Source: Pseudomonas sp. GOM7 (GTDB lineage: Bacteria > Pseudomonadota > Gammaproteobacteria > Pseudomonadales > Pseudomonadaceae). From it: a stretch of DNA of 64,000 nt. Shown here piece after piece: positions 19,294-28,325 of the stretch (position 1 is the stretch's first letter; the number at the start of each line of letters is the position of its first letter). A model generated the notes under the pieces. The model was not told where the DNA came from and did not search any database. It saw only the letters and a program-made list of their open reading frames with translations. The stretch covers positions 1,860,001 through 1,924,000 of the forward strand of contig NZ_CP113519.1 in assembly GCF_026723825.1 (NCBI RefSeq). The letters are read 5' to 3'. The position numbers and the translations under genes are program-made.

Positions 19294-19693
19294 TTCGAGC
19301 CGAAGATCGGAGCTGATTGACCTTGCCCGGCAGTTGTGGGCACGGGTTTGAGCACATATCCGCGCCCTGAGGGCTTTCGGTTAAATCACGCCTGTAGGCG
19401 CTGCATCAACTTGAACGCCGTGCTGGCCTAACCTGGCACCTTGCCGGAGCAGAAGCCCATCTCTCGACAGGCTTCTGCCTGACCCATGCGTGCTATTTGG
19501 CGGCCGTTTCCTTTGCTGTATGGGGGCGATACAGCAAAGGTGGTTGGTGATGCACCTATTCATCGCCTCGATCAGGAACAGATGAGGCTTGTCTTGTCTC
19601 GATGGCACCAGACAGCGACTGGCAATGCGTTGGCCGAGCATTTCCGCGTCGATGTCGATGAGGTTTACCGATGACTGTACATCCCATCACCAT
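19294..19693. other. gene-poor stretch with two strong hairpins
   Basis: No convincing gene in about 400 bases. Two perfect inverted repeats are visible: GCAGAAGCC (19449-19457) / GGCTTCTGC (19470-19478), and CCTTTGCTGTAT (19510-19521) / ATACAGCAAAGG (19529-19540). A short plus-strand frame ending at 19674 reads HRLDQEQMRLVLSRWHQTAT and finishes HFRVDVDEVYR. It looks like the tail of a gene and may be a remnant. I do not recognise it. Confidence 0.4.
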
Positions 19694-20449
19694 TCAGATC
19701 GCCTGGCCGCCGGAAACCTCGATGCGCTGGCCGTTGACCCAGCGATTCGGCTCGCCGAGCAGGCTGGCGATCATCGGGCCGATATCGTCCGGCACGCCGA
19801 CCCGGCCTAGCGCCGTCATGCCTGCGAACACCTTGTTCAGGTCCGGCATGTCACGTACGGCACCGCCCAGGAAGTCGGTCTCGATGGCACCGGGGGCCAC
19901 GGTATTCACCGCGATGCCACGGCTGCCCAGCTCCTTGGCCATGTACAGGCTCAGCACTTCCACCGCGCCCTTGACCGCCGAGTAGGCGGAAAAACCGGGG
20001 TAGGAGACGCGCGTAAGCCCCGAGGAGATATTGACGATGCGACCGCCATCGGCCATTAACGGCAGCAGCGCCTGGGTGAGGAAGAACACGCCTTTGAAAT
20101 GCACATTCACCAGGGCATCGAACTGCGCTTGCGTGGTTTCGGCAAAGGGTGCCATGTCCCCGTGGCCGGCGTTGTTGATCAAGTGATCGAAGCGCTCGCG
20201 TTGCCAGACATCGCCCAGCGCCTGGCGCAGGCGTTGCACGAAGTCCGGGAAGGTGGTGACGCCGCCGGCGTCGAGCTGCAGGGCGACGGCCTTGCGCCCC
20301 AGGGCCTGGATTTCGGCGACCACGGCCTGCGCGGCGTCGGCCTGGCTGTGATAGGTGACGATGACATCGCTGCCCTGGCGAGCGATGCTCAGTGCGGTGT
20401 TGCGGCCGAGGCCACGGCTGGAGCCGGTTACGATGGCGATTGTGCTCAT
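19694..20449 (-). CDS. short-chain dehydrogenase/reductase
   Basis: A 251-residue classical SDR. Motifs: VTGSSRGLGRNTALSIA (Rossmann glycine loop; the basic Arg suggests NADP), NNAG, NISSGLTRVSYPG with catalytic Ser, YSAVKGA for Tyr-x3-Lys, and VAPGAIETDF. The start at 20449 has GAGAGG about nine bases upstream. The long frame continuing past it is antisense to the neighbouring regulator and is not real. Divergent from an AraC-family gene, its probable regulator. Confidence 0.93.
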   Translation of the reverse strand: MSTIAIVTGSSRGLGRNTALSIARQGSDVIVTYHSQADAAQAVVAEIQALGRKAVALQLDAGGVTTFPDFVQRLRQALGDVWQRERFDHLINNAGHGDMAPFAETTQAQFDALVNVHFKGVFFLTQALLPLMADGGRIVNISSGLTRVSYPGFSAYSAVKGAVEVLSLYMAKELGSRGIAVNTVAPGAIETDFLGGAVRDMPDLNKVFAGMTALGRVGVPDDIGPMIASLLGEPNRWVNGQRIEVSGGQAI

Positions 20450-20587
20450 GGTAAAAACCTCTCTTGGGTGAACGAGGTCGCATTCTGTGATTCGTGGTGC
20501 AACCTCGTCCTTACCGAAACCTCGACGTTTTTTGCCTATTTCTCCAAGGGGGAACGAGGTGCCCGTAAGCAGCAACAGGAGCCCAGG

Positions 20588-21484
20588 ATGAGTGCAGCGT
20601 TGCTGGCGGCCGTCCGCGATTATCTGGATAGGCATGGCGAGCTCGGCGGGCTTGCTCATGCGCCCATCCCGGGGCTGACCATCATCCGTACACTCGAGCC
20701 CAGCGGGCTGGATTACGCCATCACCCGGCCTCTGGCGTGCCTGGTTCTGCAGGGCTGCAAGCGGGTCATGATGGGAACCCGGATCTACAACTTCAGCGCC
20801 GGTGATTCCCTGCTTATCACTGCCGACGTGCCGACGGTCAGCCAGATCGTCCAGGCGAGCCATGAGACGCCTTACATCTCGCTGGTGATCGATCTCGATC
20901 CTGCTCTGCTCACCGAACTGATGGAGGAGATGAAGGCGGTGCCAGCAGAGGATGGGGAGTCGATAAGGATCGAGCCGACCGACACCGAGGTCACCGAAGC
21001 CTCGCTGCGGCTGATGCGTCTGCTGGATCATCCACTGGCGGCCGCGGTGCTGCAGGCCTCGCGGATGCGCGAGCTGCATTACTGGTTGCTGGCTGGGCGA
21101 CATGGCCCCACGATCGCTCGTCTGGGTTGGCCGGACGGTCATGCGCAGCGCATTGCACGGGCGGTGACGGTGCTGCGTAACGAGTTCACCCGCTCCGTGT
21201 CGGTGGAGCGACTGGCGTCCGTGGCTGGCATGAGCCCCTCGTCCTTTCATCATCACTTCCGCAAGCAGACGTCGCTGACGCCGCTGCAATTTCAGAAGCA
21301 GCTACGCCTGATCGAGGCGCGTCGCCTGATGACCGGCGAGGGCGTCAGCGCCAGCAGTGCGGCGTTCGCGGTCGGTTACGAAAGCGTGTCGCAGTTCAGC
21401 CGTGAATACCGCCGCCTGTTCGGCCTGCCTCCGGCCAAGGATGCCACTACTGCTTGCCTGGAGGGTGTACGAGCAAACACATAG
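20588..21484 (+). CDS. AraC-family transcriptional regulator (AraC_N type)
   Basis: A 298-residue regulator. An AraC_N-type effector domain lies at about 25-190 (LVLQGCKRVMMGTRIYNFSA, then DVPTVSQI). A C-terminal double helix-turn-helix follows, with SVERLASVAGMSPSSFHHHF and SASSAAFAVGYESVSQFSRE. The ATG at 20588 is preceded by AGGAGCCCAGG. Divergent from the SDR at 19694 with a 138-bp gap, a common pairing for this regulator subfamily. Confidence 0.92.
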   Translation: MSAALLAAVRDYLDRHGELGGLAHAPIPGLTIIRTLEPSGLDYAITRPLACLVLQGCKRVMMGTRIYNFSAGDSLLITADVPTVSQIVQASHETPYISLVIDLDPALLTELMEEMKAVPAEDGESIRIEPTDTEVTEASLRLMRLLDHPLAAAVLQASRMRELHYWLLAGRHGPTIARLGWPDGHAQRIARAVTVLRNEFTRSVSVERLASVAGMSPSSFHHHFRKQTSLTPLQFQKQLRLIEARRLMTGEGVSASSAAFAVGYESVSQFSREYRRLFGLPPAKDATTACLEGVRANT

Positions 21485-21909
21485 GCCTTTGCCAATAGTT
21501 CGAGCATCAGCCTGGTCGCCATGCGCATGGTATTCCTGGCCTGACCGTTGCTGGAACTGGCCGAGGAGTCGGAAGGCGAGGGACGAGGACGCTGCTATGG
21601 CCTGGAGCGGCAGCGATGCCTTGCGGAGCACCTACAGAAGCCTCGGCGATTCTGCAGAAGAACGCCTGTCGCTGAGCCGGGCCTGACAGTTTCAGGCTCC
21701 AGGGCCGTGCTCATACGCGGTCATTGTCCTCGCGTCATCTGGCTAGCAGGCTGCTGACAACGCCAGTTCACCGAAGCCTGTCACCTGAGACACTGGCCTT
21801 GCTCTGTCAAAGAGGTGCTGCTCCGAATCGCTCGTTCGCATGTAGTAAAGGCTGCTTCCCACCAGCAAGGGAAAGTACGAGCTATCCAGCAGCAAGTGCT
21901 TGCTCGACA

Positions 21910-21937
21910 AGTTACCAATGGTAAGTTACTTTTGGTA
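21910..21937. promoter_or_regulatory. tandem 14-bp operator-like repeats
   Basis: AGTTACCAATGGTA (21910-21923) is followed directly by AGTTACTTTTGGTA (21924-21937), with 11 of 14 bases identical. The first copy contains the palindrome TTACC-AAT-GGTAA. It lies about 60 bp before the flavoprotein gene. Such TTAC/GGTA sites recall operators of HxlR-type repressors; no HxlR gene is next to it. The 21,485-21,999 gap otherwise shows no gene. Confidence 0.5.
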
Positions 21938-21999
21938 GGTAGTGCTCGCTCTTGCCTATGGCTGTGCGAGCCGCTCACCTGACAACCGGAGTACTCGTC

Positions 22000-22596
22000 A
22001 TGCACAGCCTGATCGTGGTCGCCCATCCCAATCCCGATTCACTCACCCACGCCATTGCTCAGAGCGTCGCTCAGGGCATCATGGCTGCAGGTTCAGAGCA
22101 CAGCAGCGAATTGGCCGACCTGGCTGCCGAGGGTTTCGACCCGCGTTTCACCCTGGCGGATCAGGCGCTGTTCATGGCGCGGGCCGCGCCGCCTGCCGAT
22201 GTCCTGGCCGAGCAGGCACGACTGGATCGTGCCGACGCCCTGGTCATCGTCTATCCGATCTACTGGTGGTCCTTTCCTGCCTTGCTCAAGGGCTGGATCG
22301 ATCGTGTGTTCACCCAGGGCTGGGCCTATGAGGCCAGCGACAGCGGCAAGGTGGTGAAGAAGCTGCAGCGTCTGCCAATTCATCTGGTCGCCGTAGGTGG
22401 CGCCGATGAGGGCACCTTCGCCCGACATGGCTACGCCGCTGCCATGAAGACCCAGATCGATCACGGTATCTTCGACTACTGCGGCGCGCCCGTGCGCAGT
22501 TCCTCCCTGCTGTTGGCCTCGGATACCGGTTACCCGGCCGTTCAACTGGAGAGGGCGCACGAGATCGGTGCTCGCGTCTTCGCTTCCCAGCGCTGA
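22000..22596 (+). CDS. NAD(P)H dehydrogenase (quinone), flavodoxin-fold
   Basis: A 198-residue FMN/FAD-binding oxidoreductase of the NQO/KefF/YwrO type. LIVVAHPNPDSLTHAIAQ is the N-terminal flavin-phosphate motif; VIVYPIYWWSFPALLKGWID is the conserved flavin/nicotinamide segment. It likely reduces quinones or azo/nitro compounds by two electrons, in the cytoplasm. It starts at 22000 with CCGGAG upstream. A TetR regulator follows 23 bp downstream on the same strand and is probably co-transcribed. Confidence 0.9.
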   Translation: MHSLIVVAHPNPDSLTHAIAQSVAQGIMAAGSEHSSELADLAAEGFDPRFTLADQALFMARAAPPADVLAEQARLDRADALVIVYPIYWWSFPALLKGWIDRVFTQGWAYEASDSGKVVKKLQRLPIHLVAVGGADEGTFARHGYAAAMKTQIDHGIFDYCGAPVRSSSLLLASDTGYPAVQLERAHEIGARVFASQR

Positions 22597-22619
22597 GGCA
22601 CAGTGGGACAATCCGCCCC

Positions 22620-23219
22620 ATGACCTCGCCGACTTCCGTGCCTTCGCGCCGACGCCTGACCAGAGAAGCCCGCACCCGCCAGTTGCTGGACACCTCGTGG
22701 GCGCTGATCGCTGAAGAGGGGACGGATGCCCTTACGCTCGGGCGCCTGGCCGAGGCGGCGGGCATCACCAAGCCGGTGGTCTACGATCATTTCGGCACCC
22801 GCAATGGCCTGCTGGCCGTGCTCTACGAAGACTACGATCTGCGGCAGACGGCACTCTTCGATGCTGCTGTCGCCGCCGCCAAACCCACCCTGCAGGACAA
22901 GGCGCGCGTCATCGCCAGCGCCTATGTCGATTGCGTGCTGACGCAGGGGCGCGAGATTCAGGGCGTGCTGGCTGCACTGAGCGGTTCGCCGGAACTGGCA
23001 GCGGTCAAGCGCCAGTACCAGGAGGCCTTCATCGACAAGTGCGCCGGGATATTCGCGCCGTTCGCCGGGCCTGAAGGTGTTTCGCGCGCCAGCCTGTGGG
23101 CGATGCTCGGTGCCGCCGACGCCCTGTCGGATGCGGCAGTGGTGGGAGACATCAGCCAGGTGCAGGCAAAGGAGGAACTGCGGCAGACCATCCTGGGAAT
23201 GGTGCAGCGCAGCCAGTGA
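22620..23219 (+). CDS. TetR-family transcriptional regulator
   Basis: A 199-residue TetR regulator. DNA-binding domain about residues 15-62: ALTLGRLAEAAGITKPVVYD then HFGTRNGLLAVLY. The C-terminal part is helical. It follows the quinone reductase gene by 23 bp, so it may autoregulate the pair. Whether it recognises the tandem repeats at 21910-21937 is not known. It is convergent with the ABC permease gene at 23253. Confidence 0.9.
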   Translation: MTSPTSVPSRRRLTREARTRQLLDTSWALIAEEGTDALTLGRLAEAAGITKPVVYDHFGTRNGLLAVLYEDYDLRQTALFDAAVAAAKPTLQDKARVIASAYVDCVLTQGREIQGVLAALSGSPELAAVKRQYQEAFIDKCAGIFAPFAGPEGVSRASLWAMLGAADALSDAAVVGDISQVQAKEELRQTILGMVQRSQ

Positions 23220-23252
23220 GCGTCAGGTCGAGGCGGTTTTGCTTCGCTTTGC

Positions 23253-24017
23253 TTACCCACTCACCCATCTCTGCCGGGCCCAGCCACTCAAGCCATCCAC
23301 CGCCAGCACCAGCAGGAGCATGGCCAGGATCACCGTGGCTGCCTGGGCTTCCTGGAACAGGCTGAGGCTCATGTAGAGCATCTGCCCGAGGCCGCCGGCG
23401 CCGACGAAGCCGAGCACGCTGGCCATGCGGATGTTGTTTTCCCAGCGGTACAGGCTATAGGCGATCAGTTGCGGCCAGACGCCGGGCAGGGTGCCGTAGC
23501 AGAAGGCGAGCAGGCGGCCGCCGCCGTTCTCGCGGATGGCGTCGGCAGGCTCGCGCGGGGTGTTTTCCAGCGCTTCGGCGAACAGGCGGCCGAGCACGCC
23601 AGCGGTGTGCAGGGCCAGGGCCAGAGTACCGGCGTTGGGGCCGAGGCCGGCGGCCAGCACCATCAGCGCCGCCCAGACCAGTTCCGGGATGGCGCGCAGG
23701 GCGTTGAGCAGTAGCCGCGTGACATGCAGGGCGAGGCTGCCGAAGCGCCCGGAGGCTGGCAGCGCCAAGGCCAGGCCGAGGATCGCCGCGAGCAGGGTGC
23801 CGATGGCGGACATGGCCAGGGTTTCCAGCGCGCCACGGCCGATGGCCTGCAGGTGCGCAGCGGAGAAATCCGGCTGCAGAAAACCTTTGGCGTACTGGCC
23901 CATCTGCGCCAGGCTGTCGCCGGCCAGCAGAGAACCGAGGTCGATGTCCAGATAGAGGAACGAGGCGATCACCGCGCCGAGGAGGGCGGCGAGCAGGATC
24001 AGGTTGCCGACTCTCAT
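23253..24017 (-). CDS. PhnE-like ABC transporter permease (second)
   Basis: A 254-residue permease with about six membrane helices. The cytoplasmic loop [20 protein letters not shown] matches the EAA-loop region of phosphonate-type (PhnE) permeases. It starts at 24017, overlapping the preceding permease gene by ATGA. Last gene of the importer operon (binding protein, ATPase, permease, permease). The partner of the next permease, presumably as heterodimer. Confidence 0.9.
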   Translation of the reverse strand: MRVGNLILLAALLGAVIASFLYLDIDLGSLLAGDSLAQMGQYAKGFLQPDFSAAHLQAIGRGALETLAMSAIGTLLAAILGLALALPASGRFGSLALHVTRLLLNALRAIPELVWAALMVLAAGLGPNAGTLALALHTAGVLGRLFAEALENTPREPADAIRENGGGRLLAFCYGTLPGVWPQLIAYSLYRWENNIRMASVLGFVGAGGLGQMLYMSLSLFQEAQAATVILAMLLLVLAVDGLSGWARQRWVSG

Positions 24018-24841
24018 GTCAGCCTCGCGCGCAGCAGGCGGCTGAACTGGTCGGCCAGCAGCACCAGCAACAGGAAGGTGAGCAGCATGCTGGCCACTTC
24101 GCCACCGGCAAACATGCGCAGCGACAGATCGATCTGCTGGCCCAGGCCCCCGGCGCCGACGAAGCCCATTACCACCGAGGCACGAATGGCGCATTCCCAG
24201 CGGTACACGGTGTAGGAGAGCATTTCCCCGCCGGCATTGGGCAGCACGCCATAGGCGAAGGCGGCCAGGCGACTACTGCCGGCACCCAGTAGTGCGCGGG
24301 CGGGGCGGGCATCCACCGACTCGAAGATTTCCGCATAGACCTTGCCGAGCATGCCGGCGTAGGTGATGGCGATGGCCAGCACCCCGGCGGTGGGGCCGAG
24401 GCCGACGGCACGGACGAACAGCAGCGCCCAGACGATTTCTGGCACGCTGCGCAGGAAGATCAGCAGGCCGCGCACCGGCCAGCGCGCCAGGTTCGCCCAC
24501 CAGGCCGGGCGGCCACCCCGGTGCACGGCCGAGAGCGACAGCGCACGGCTGGCCAGCAGTGCGGCGGGAACGGCGATCAGCAGCGCCAGGCTCATGCCAG
24601 CGGTGGCGATGGCCAGGGTTTCCAGGGTGGCGCGGCCGAGCAGGGCGAGGAATTCGCCATCATGCGCGGGCGGCCAGAAACCGGCGAGGAAGTTGCCCAT
24701 GGCGCGGGTGTTGTCACCGTCCACCAGCACCGACAGATCCAGCTCGCTCAGGCGCAGGCCCGGCCACAACAGCAGCAGGGCCAGCACCGTGATCAGCAGG
24801 CGTGGCAGGGCGGCGGGGTCGCGTGGGGCGGCGCTCAGCAT
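24014..24841 (-). CDS. PhnE-like ABC transporter permease (first)
   Basis: A 275-residue permease homologous to the one downstream. [20 protein letters not shown] is the conserved loop, and [20 protein letters not shown] a membrane segment typical of PhnE. The ATG at 24841 overlaps the ATPase gene by seven bases. The long upstream open frame is antisense-like within the ATPase gene and is not used. Substrate as for the binding protein. Confidence 0.9.
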   Translation of the reverse strand: MLSAAPRDPAALPRLLITVLALLLLWPGLRLSELDLSVLVDGDNTRAMGNFLAGFWPPAHDGEFLALLGRATLETLAIATAGMSLALLIAVPAALLASRALSLSAVHRGGRPAWWANLARWPVRGLLIFLRSVPEIVWALLFVRAVGLGPTAGVLAIAITYAGMLGKVYAEIFESVDARPARALLGAGSSRLAAFAYGVLPNAGGEMLSYTVYRWECAIRASVVMGFVGAGGLGQQIDLSLRMFAGGEVASMLLTFLLLVLLADQFSRLLRARLT

Positions 24842-25635
24842 CGCGGGATATGTACCGGCTGAGGCTGTACGGGCGAGCTGGGCGCGGCCTGCAGTTGCTC
24901 GTTGGCGTACAGCGCATCCAATTGGGCGGGCTGCACGTAACTGGCTGGCAGGTCGAAGGCGATACGCCCGTCGCGAATGCCGATCACCCGGGGAAAATGC
25001 GCCAGGGCCAGGTCGACCGCATGCAGGCTGGCCAGCAGGGTCATGCCGCGCTCGGCGGCTTCGCGGTTGAGCACGGCCAGGGTGTGCCCGGCCAGCACCG
25101 GATCCATGGCCGAGACGGGTTCGTCGGCGAGGATCAATTCTGGCGCCTGGTACAGCACGCGGGCGATCCCCACGCGCTGCAATTGGCCACCGGAGAGCTG
25201 GTCGCAGCGTTGGTAGAGCTTGTCGGCGATATCCAGCCGTGCCAGGGCGGCTTGAGCGCCGGCGGCGTCCAATGGATAGAGCAGATTGAACAACCCCTTG
25301 GCCACTGACCACTGGCCAAGCTTGCCGGCCAGCACGGCGGTGACCACGCGCTGACGCGGCGGCAGCGGCGGTGCCTGGTGGATCAGGCCGATACGTGCGC
25401 GCAGACGCTGGCGCTGGCGGGCAGCCAGGCGCCAGGGGTCGTGCTGCAGCAGGTCGAGCTCGCCGTGCGTGGGTGGCAGGCTGGTGGCCAGCAGGCGCAG
25501 CAGGGTGGTCTTGCCGGCACCCGAGGGGCCGATAATGGCCACCCGTTCGCCGGGGTTGACCTGCAGATCGATGTTTTCCAGCGCGACCTTGCCATTGGCG
25601 TGGGCCAGGCCCACGCCACGCAGGGTGATGCTCAC
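24835..25635 (-). CDS. PhnC-like ABC transporter ATP-binding protein
   Basis: A 266-residue ATPase of the phosphonate importer class. Walker A GPSGAGKT (about 36-43), signature LSGGQ (about 148), Walker B LILADEP, then [12 protein letters not shown] as switch region. All catalytic elements are intact. The unusually proline-rich C-terminus ([15 protein letters not shown]) is beyond the usual end. Overlaps the binding-protein gene by four bases and the first permease gene by seven, so it is translationally coupled on both sides. Confidence 0.93.
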   Translation of the reverse strand: MSITLRGVGLAHANGKVALENIDLQVNPGERVAIIGPSGAGKTTLLRLLATSLPPTHGELDLLQHDPWRLAARQRQRLRARIGLIHQAPPLPPRQRVVTAVLAGKLGQWSVAKGLFNLLYPLDAAGAQAALARLDIADKLYQRCDQLSGGQLQRVGIARVLYQAPELILADEPVSAMDPVLAGHTLAVLNREAAERGMTLLASLHAVDLALAHFPRVIGIRDGRIAFDLPASYVQPAQLDALYANEQLQAAPSSPVQPQPVHIPRC

Positions 25636-26483
25636 TTCAACAGGCCAGCGGCGCGAGCGGCTTCTTCGATGCCTGCGTAGTTTTCAGGCTGGGTCTCGAT
25701 GAAGCGGCTGGCGGCCTGCAGGTCGAGAATCGCCTTCTGCTCCGGCTTGGCCGGATCGAGGGCAAGGAAGGCGGCCTTGATTTTCGCTTGCAGCGCTGGG
25801 TCGAGGTTGCCGCGCACCGTCCAGTTGTAGTCGTAGTAGGTGGGGGTGGTGGCGAAGACCTTGACCTTGTCGGTATCGACTTTCTTGGCATCGACCAGCT
25901 TCTGCCAAACCGAGGCGTTGAGTACACCGGCATCGGCCTTGCCGGCCTGCACCCAGGCGGCGGTGGCGTCATGAGCACCGGAGTAGGCCACGCGGCTGAA
26001 GAATTCCTCGGGCTTGATGCCGTCCTGCAGCATGAAGTAGCGCGGCATCAGGCTGCCGGAGGTGGAAGACACCGAACCGAAGGCGAAGGTCTTGCCCTTG
26101 AGATCCTGCAGGGATTTCACCGCCGGATCGGAGGTGATGAACTTGCTGGTGAACTCGGCATCCTGCTCGCGCTGCACCAGCGGCACGGCGTTGCCGGTTT
26201 TCAGGCGTGCCTGGACGAAGGTGAAGCCGCCCAGCCAGGCCATGTCGATACGGTCGGCGGCCAGCGCTTCGACCACCGCGGCGTAGTCGGCCACCGGCAC
26301 GAACTCCACCTTCATGCCCAGTTCCTGTTCCAGATAGGCACCCAGCGGCTTGAACTTGCGCAGCAGCTCGGTGGGGGCTTCGTCGGGAATGGCCGAGACC
26401 TTGAGGACATCGGCGGCTTGCGCGAATACGGCGGATACGGACAGGGCGATACCGGCGGCGAGCGCCAGGGTGTTCTTGAACAT
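25632..26483 (-). CDS. PhnD-like periplasmic binding protein (possible selenate importer)
   Basis: A 283-residue periplasmic protein with a signal peptide ending about AQAADV (cleavage near residue 23). [20 protein letters not shown] and [20 protein letters not shown] are typical of the PhnD family binding site. The lead gene of a four-gene importer. From memory, this branch ([19 protein letters not shown]) is often labelled a putative selenate ABC transporter binding protein; phosphonate, phosphite or another oxyanion are alternatives. No selenium-metabolism gene is visible next to it. The ribosome site GGAGAA is good. Confidence 0.82.
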   Translation of the reverse strand: MFKNTLALAAGIALSVSAVFAQAADVLKVSAIPDEAPTELLRKFKPLGAYLEQELGMKVEFVPVADYAAVVEALAADRIDMAWLGGFTFVQARLKTGNAVPLVQREQDAEFTSKFITSDPAVKSLQDLKGKTFAFGSVSSTSGSLMPRYFMLQDGIKPEEFFSRVAYSGAHDATAAWVQAGKADAGVLNASVWQKLVDAKKVDTDKVKVFATTPTYYDYNWTVRGNLDPALQAKIKAAFLALDPAKPEQKAILDLQAASRFIETQPENYAGIEEAARAAGLLK

Positions 26484-26606
26484 GTCGGATTCTCCGGTTC
26501 AATAGCGGGGAAGGCGTGCGGAGTATAGTGGCCCAGCGCCGTCGCTGCAGCACGTAGATCGTGGGGTTAAGATGTCGCCTCGATGCCAACTGCCTGGAGC
26601 CGTTCG

Positions 26607-27497
26607 ATGACCGCTACGCTGCCCGCCCTGGCCTTCGCCGGGATCGGCCTGATGGGCCTGCCGATGACCCGCCGCCTGCTCGCCGCCGGCTACCCGCTGA
26701 CCCTCTGGAACCGCACGCCGGACAAGTGCGCGCCACTGCTGGAGCAGGGCGCGCAGCGTGTGCAAAGCCCCGCCGAACTCTGTCGCGATGCCAATGTGGT
26801 GATGCTCTGCCTGGCCAATACCGAGGTGGTGCGCGAGGTGGTGTTCGGCTCCGGCGGGATAGTCGAGGGCGCGCGGCCGGGGCAGTTGCTGGTGGATTTC
26901 TCCAGCCTGGAGCCGGCGGCCACCCGGGAGATGGCCGCCGAGCTGGAGGCACGTACTGGCATGCGCTGGGTGGATGCGCCGGTGTCCGGCGGCACGCCGG
27001 GCGCCGAGGCCGGTACCCTGGCGATCATGGCGGGTGGCCGTGAAGAGGACGTGGAGCGCGTGCGGCCGATACTGGCGCACCTGGGCCAGCGCCTGACGCG
27101 CATGGGCGAGGTGGGCGCCGGGCAGGTGACCAAGGTGTGCAACCAGATGATCGTCGCCTGCAATGCGCTGGTGATCGCCGAGGTGGTGGCACTGGCCGAG
27201 CGCTCCGGCGTCGATGCCAGCCAGATCGCCTCGGCATTGGCCGGTGGTTTCGCCGATTCCAAACCCCTGCAGATCCTGGCACCACAGATGGCTGCCAGCC
27301 AGTTCGAGCCGGTCAAATGGCATGTGCGCACGCTGCTCAAGGATCTCGACACTGCAGTGAAGCTGGCGCGCGAGCAGGGCGGCGCCACGCCCATGAGTGG
27401 CCTGGCCGCGCAACTGATGCGCCTGCACGGCAGTCAGGGTTTTCTCGAGCGCGACCCGGCCACGCTGGTGGAACTGCTGCGGGAGCAGTGCCCATGA
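26607..27497 (+). CDS. NAD(P)-dependent beta-hydroxyacid dehydrogenase (GlxR/HIBADH family)
   Basis: A 296-residue reductase. FAGIGLMGLPMTRRLLAAGY is the N-terminal dinucleotide fold (GxGxMG). VDAPVSGGTPGAEAGTLAIM is the substrate-binding signature, and GAGQVTKVCNQM holds the catalytic Lys. Its partner, a hydroxypyruvate isomerase, overlaps it by ATGA. This makes tartronate semialdehyde (2-hydroxy-3-oxopropionate) reductase the most likely activity. The ATG at 26607 has GGAG upstream; an in-frame ATG at 26583 is less likely. Divergent from the PhnD-like operon. Confidence 0.9.
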   Translation: MTATLPALAFAGIGLMGLPMTRRLLAAGYPLTLWNRTPDKCAPLLEQGAQRVQSPAELCRDANVVMLCLANTEVVREVVFGSGGIVEGARPGQLLVDFSSLEPAATREMAAELEARTGMRWVDAPVSGGTPGAEAGTLAIMAGGREEDVERVRPILAHLGQRLTRMGEVGAGQVTKVCNQMIVACNALVIAEVVALAERSGVDASQIASALAGGFADSKPLQILAPQMAASQFEPVKWHVRTLLKDLDTAVKLAREQGGATPMSGLAAQLMRLHGSQGFLERDPATLVELLREQCP

Positions 27498-28282
27498 GGA
27501 TTGCTGCCAACCTGTCCATGCTGTTCACCGAGCTGCCGCTACGCGAGCGCGTGCTGGCGGCGATGCGTGCGGGCTTCGCGGGCGTGGAGATTCAATTCCC
27601 CTACGAGCTGCCGGCCATCGCCCTGAAAGAGGTGCTGGAGCTCAGTGGTCTGCCGCTGGTGCTGATCAACGTTCCGGCGGGCGACCTGATGAGTGGTGGC
27701 CCCGGCCTGGCCAGCGTGCCGGCCAGGCAGGCGAAGTTCGACGCTGCGCTGCAGGAGGCGCTGAGCTATGCGGCCATGGTGCGCCCGACCTGCGCCAACG
27801 TGTTGCCGGGGCGCCTGGCCGAGGGCGTGAGCCGCGAGCAGGCGCTGGATTGCCTGGCCGCCAACCTGCGCAAGAGCGCCGAGGCCTTCGCTGTGCTGGG
27901 CATCCGCGTGTTGGTGGAGGCGATCAATCCCCTCGACATGCCGGGCTTTCTGATCAACACGCCGGAGCATCTGGACGAGCTGCTGCGGCGAGTGGATCAC
28001 CCTAATCTGGCGGCGCAGTACGACCTCTACCACATGGCGCGCCAGGGGTTGGACGTGGCAGCCGGCCTGCGCCTGCTGGCCGGGCGTATCGGCCATGTGC
28101 AGTTCGCCGACGTACCGGGGCGCGGCGCGCCGGGTACGGGTGAGTTGGCCTTCCCCGCGCTGCTGAGCGCATTGCATGAGAGCGGTTACGACGCCTGGCT
28201 GGGCGCCGAGTACAAACCAGGGGAGGCGGGCACCCAGGCCAGCCTGGGCTGGTTGGCGCAATGGCAGCAGCAAGACACCTAG
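27494..28282 (+). CDS. hyi: hydroxypyruvate isomerase
   Basis: A 262-residue TIM-barrel protein of the Hyi family. MRIAANLSMLFTELPLRERV is the typical start. Barrel-strand residues LVEAINPLDMPGF (metal-binding Glu), QYDLYHMARQG and VQFADVPGRGAPGTGEL are all present, and the final GAEYKP supplies the last catalytic Glu. It interconverts hydroxypyruvate and tartronate semialdehyde. Coupled by ATGA to the reductase, so together they would convert hydroxypyruvate to D-glycerate. I assign the function by family; other xylose-isomerase-like TIM-barrel enzymes are alternatives. Confidence 0.88.
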   Translation: MRIAANLSMLFTELPLRERVLAAMRAGFAGVEIQFPYELPAIALKEVLELSGLPLVLINVPAGDLMSGGPGLASVPARQAKFDAALQEALSYAAMVRPTCANVLPGRLAEGVSREQALDCLAANLRKSAEAFAVLGIRVLVEAINPLDMPGFLINTPEHLDELLRRVDHPNLAAQYDLYHMARQGLDVAAGLRLLAGRIGHVQFADVPGRGAPGTGELAFPALLSALHESGYDAWLGAEYKPGEAGTQASLGWLAQWQQQDT

Positions 28283-28325
28283 AGCTGTATGCGCATCCGG
28301 GCTACGGGGAAGCGAGGGCAGAATG

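Noticed and set aside
21744..21762. TAGCAGGCTGCTGACAACG as a further element copy
   Set aside because: Only one end resembles the A/C terminus; neither core nor second end is present.
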